From positions 1 to 5,581 of the forward strand of contig JBFHKL010000272.1 in the NCBI GenBank assembly GCA_041595375.1: a stretch of DNA of 5,581 nt, written 5' to 3'. Position 1 is the first letter of the stretch; each line of letters begins with the position of its first letter. Both the position numbers and the translations under genes were made by a program. This stretch comes from Saccharicrinis sp041595375 (GTDB lineage Bacteria > Bacteroidota > Bacteroidia > Bacteroidales > Marinilabiliaceae). The notes beneath the pieces are model-generated. The model did no database searches and was not told the origin of the DNA. It was given only the letters and a program-made list of their open reading frames with translations. Positions 5,414 through 5,581 of this stretch are shown here, in pieces.

Positions 5414-5581
5414 TTATTGTTTAATCACAATAGCCATAATTGCTCTGGCTGGTGCTAAAAATTGTGTTTCTTTTCCATTTATCCTAAGCTTATAGGCCTC
5501 TTCTGTTTCCGTATCATTTTGAATAATAACTTTAACGTTACCGTGTTTATCCTTCACTGAGATAACTGCTCGTCCGCTTGC
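5414..5581 (-). CDS. C-terminal end of a probable glycoside hydrolase (GH30-like beta-sandwich)
   Basis: 55 codons and a TAA (plus strand tta at 5414-5416) are open to the window edge, so only the 3' end of a longer minus-strand gene is seen. The visible protein is all-beta: GRAVISVKDKHGNVKVIIQN, an acidic turn, YKLRINGKETQF, and the final LAPARAIMAIVIKQ. A strand with G-x-(V/I)-x-V-(V/I)-x-x-x-N, then a strand with NGK, then a closing PA-x-(S/A)-(I/V)-x-x-x-(V/I) strand is the pattern of the C-terminal beta-sandwich of GH30 enzymes (glucosylceramidase or xylanase type). Related sandwich domains occur in other glycoside hydrolase families (GH39, GH51), so the exact family is open. The catalytic domain is outside the window. 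A long hairpin follows the stop. Confidence 0.5.
   Translation of the reverse strand, partial: ASGRAVISVKDKHGNVKVIIQNDTETEEAYKLRINGKETQFLAPARAIMAIVIKQ

Overview
The window is AT-rich, has short intergenic gaps without clear Shine-Dalgarno sequences, and carries a gene mix typical of Bacteroidota: a short endonuclease V-like protein, an HD-plus-PycTM membrane protein, PPK1, and the end of a probable glycoside hydrolase. I infer a Bacteroidota bacterium, possibly an environmental or marine polysaccharide degrader. No rRNA, tRNA, CRISPR array, insertion sequence or integrase is visible.

Left part, plus strand (1-1388): the 3' end of an unrecognised protein (a beta-rich part, then a helical HEAT-like part, then a second beta-rich part) is followed 30 bp later by a 167-residue endonuclease V-family protein. 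That protein keeps the acidic catalytic residues but lacks the usual HGxxHPR segment. The two genes may be co-transcribed. A gene-free stretch (1389-1704) follows. It holds several inverted repeats and two back-to-back terminators, one for each of the converging transcripts.

Middle part, minus strand (4967 to 1705): a two-gene unit with ppk1 (polyphosphate kinase) first. After a 41-bp gap comes a 407-residue protein with an N-terminal HD phosphohydrolase domain, a lysine-rich linker and a C-terminal membrane domain of the PycTM/DUF5706 type, the effector domain known from Pycsar anti-phage defence. No nucleotide cyclase is visible. The most interesting idea here is a nucleotide-signalling membrane protein tied to polyphosphate synthesis rather than to a standard Pycsar cyclase-effector pair. 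The mRNA for the linker carries an in-frame A AAA AAC heptamer, at which a -1 shift would release an HD-only protein.

Right part (4968-5581): 446 bp of AT-rich DNA without a gene, containing two notable hairpins. It is followed on the minus strand by the last 55 codons of a protein whose end resembles the C-terminal beta-sandwich of GH30-type glycoside hydrolases.
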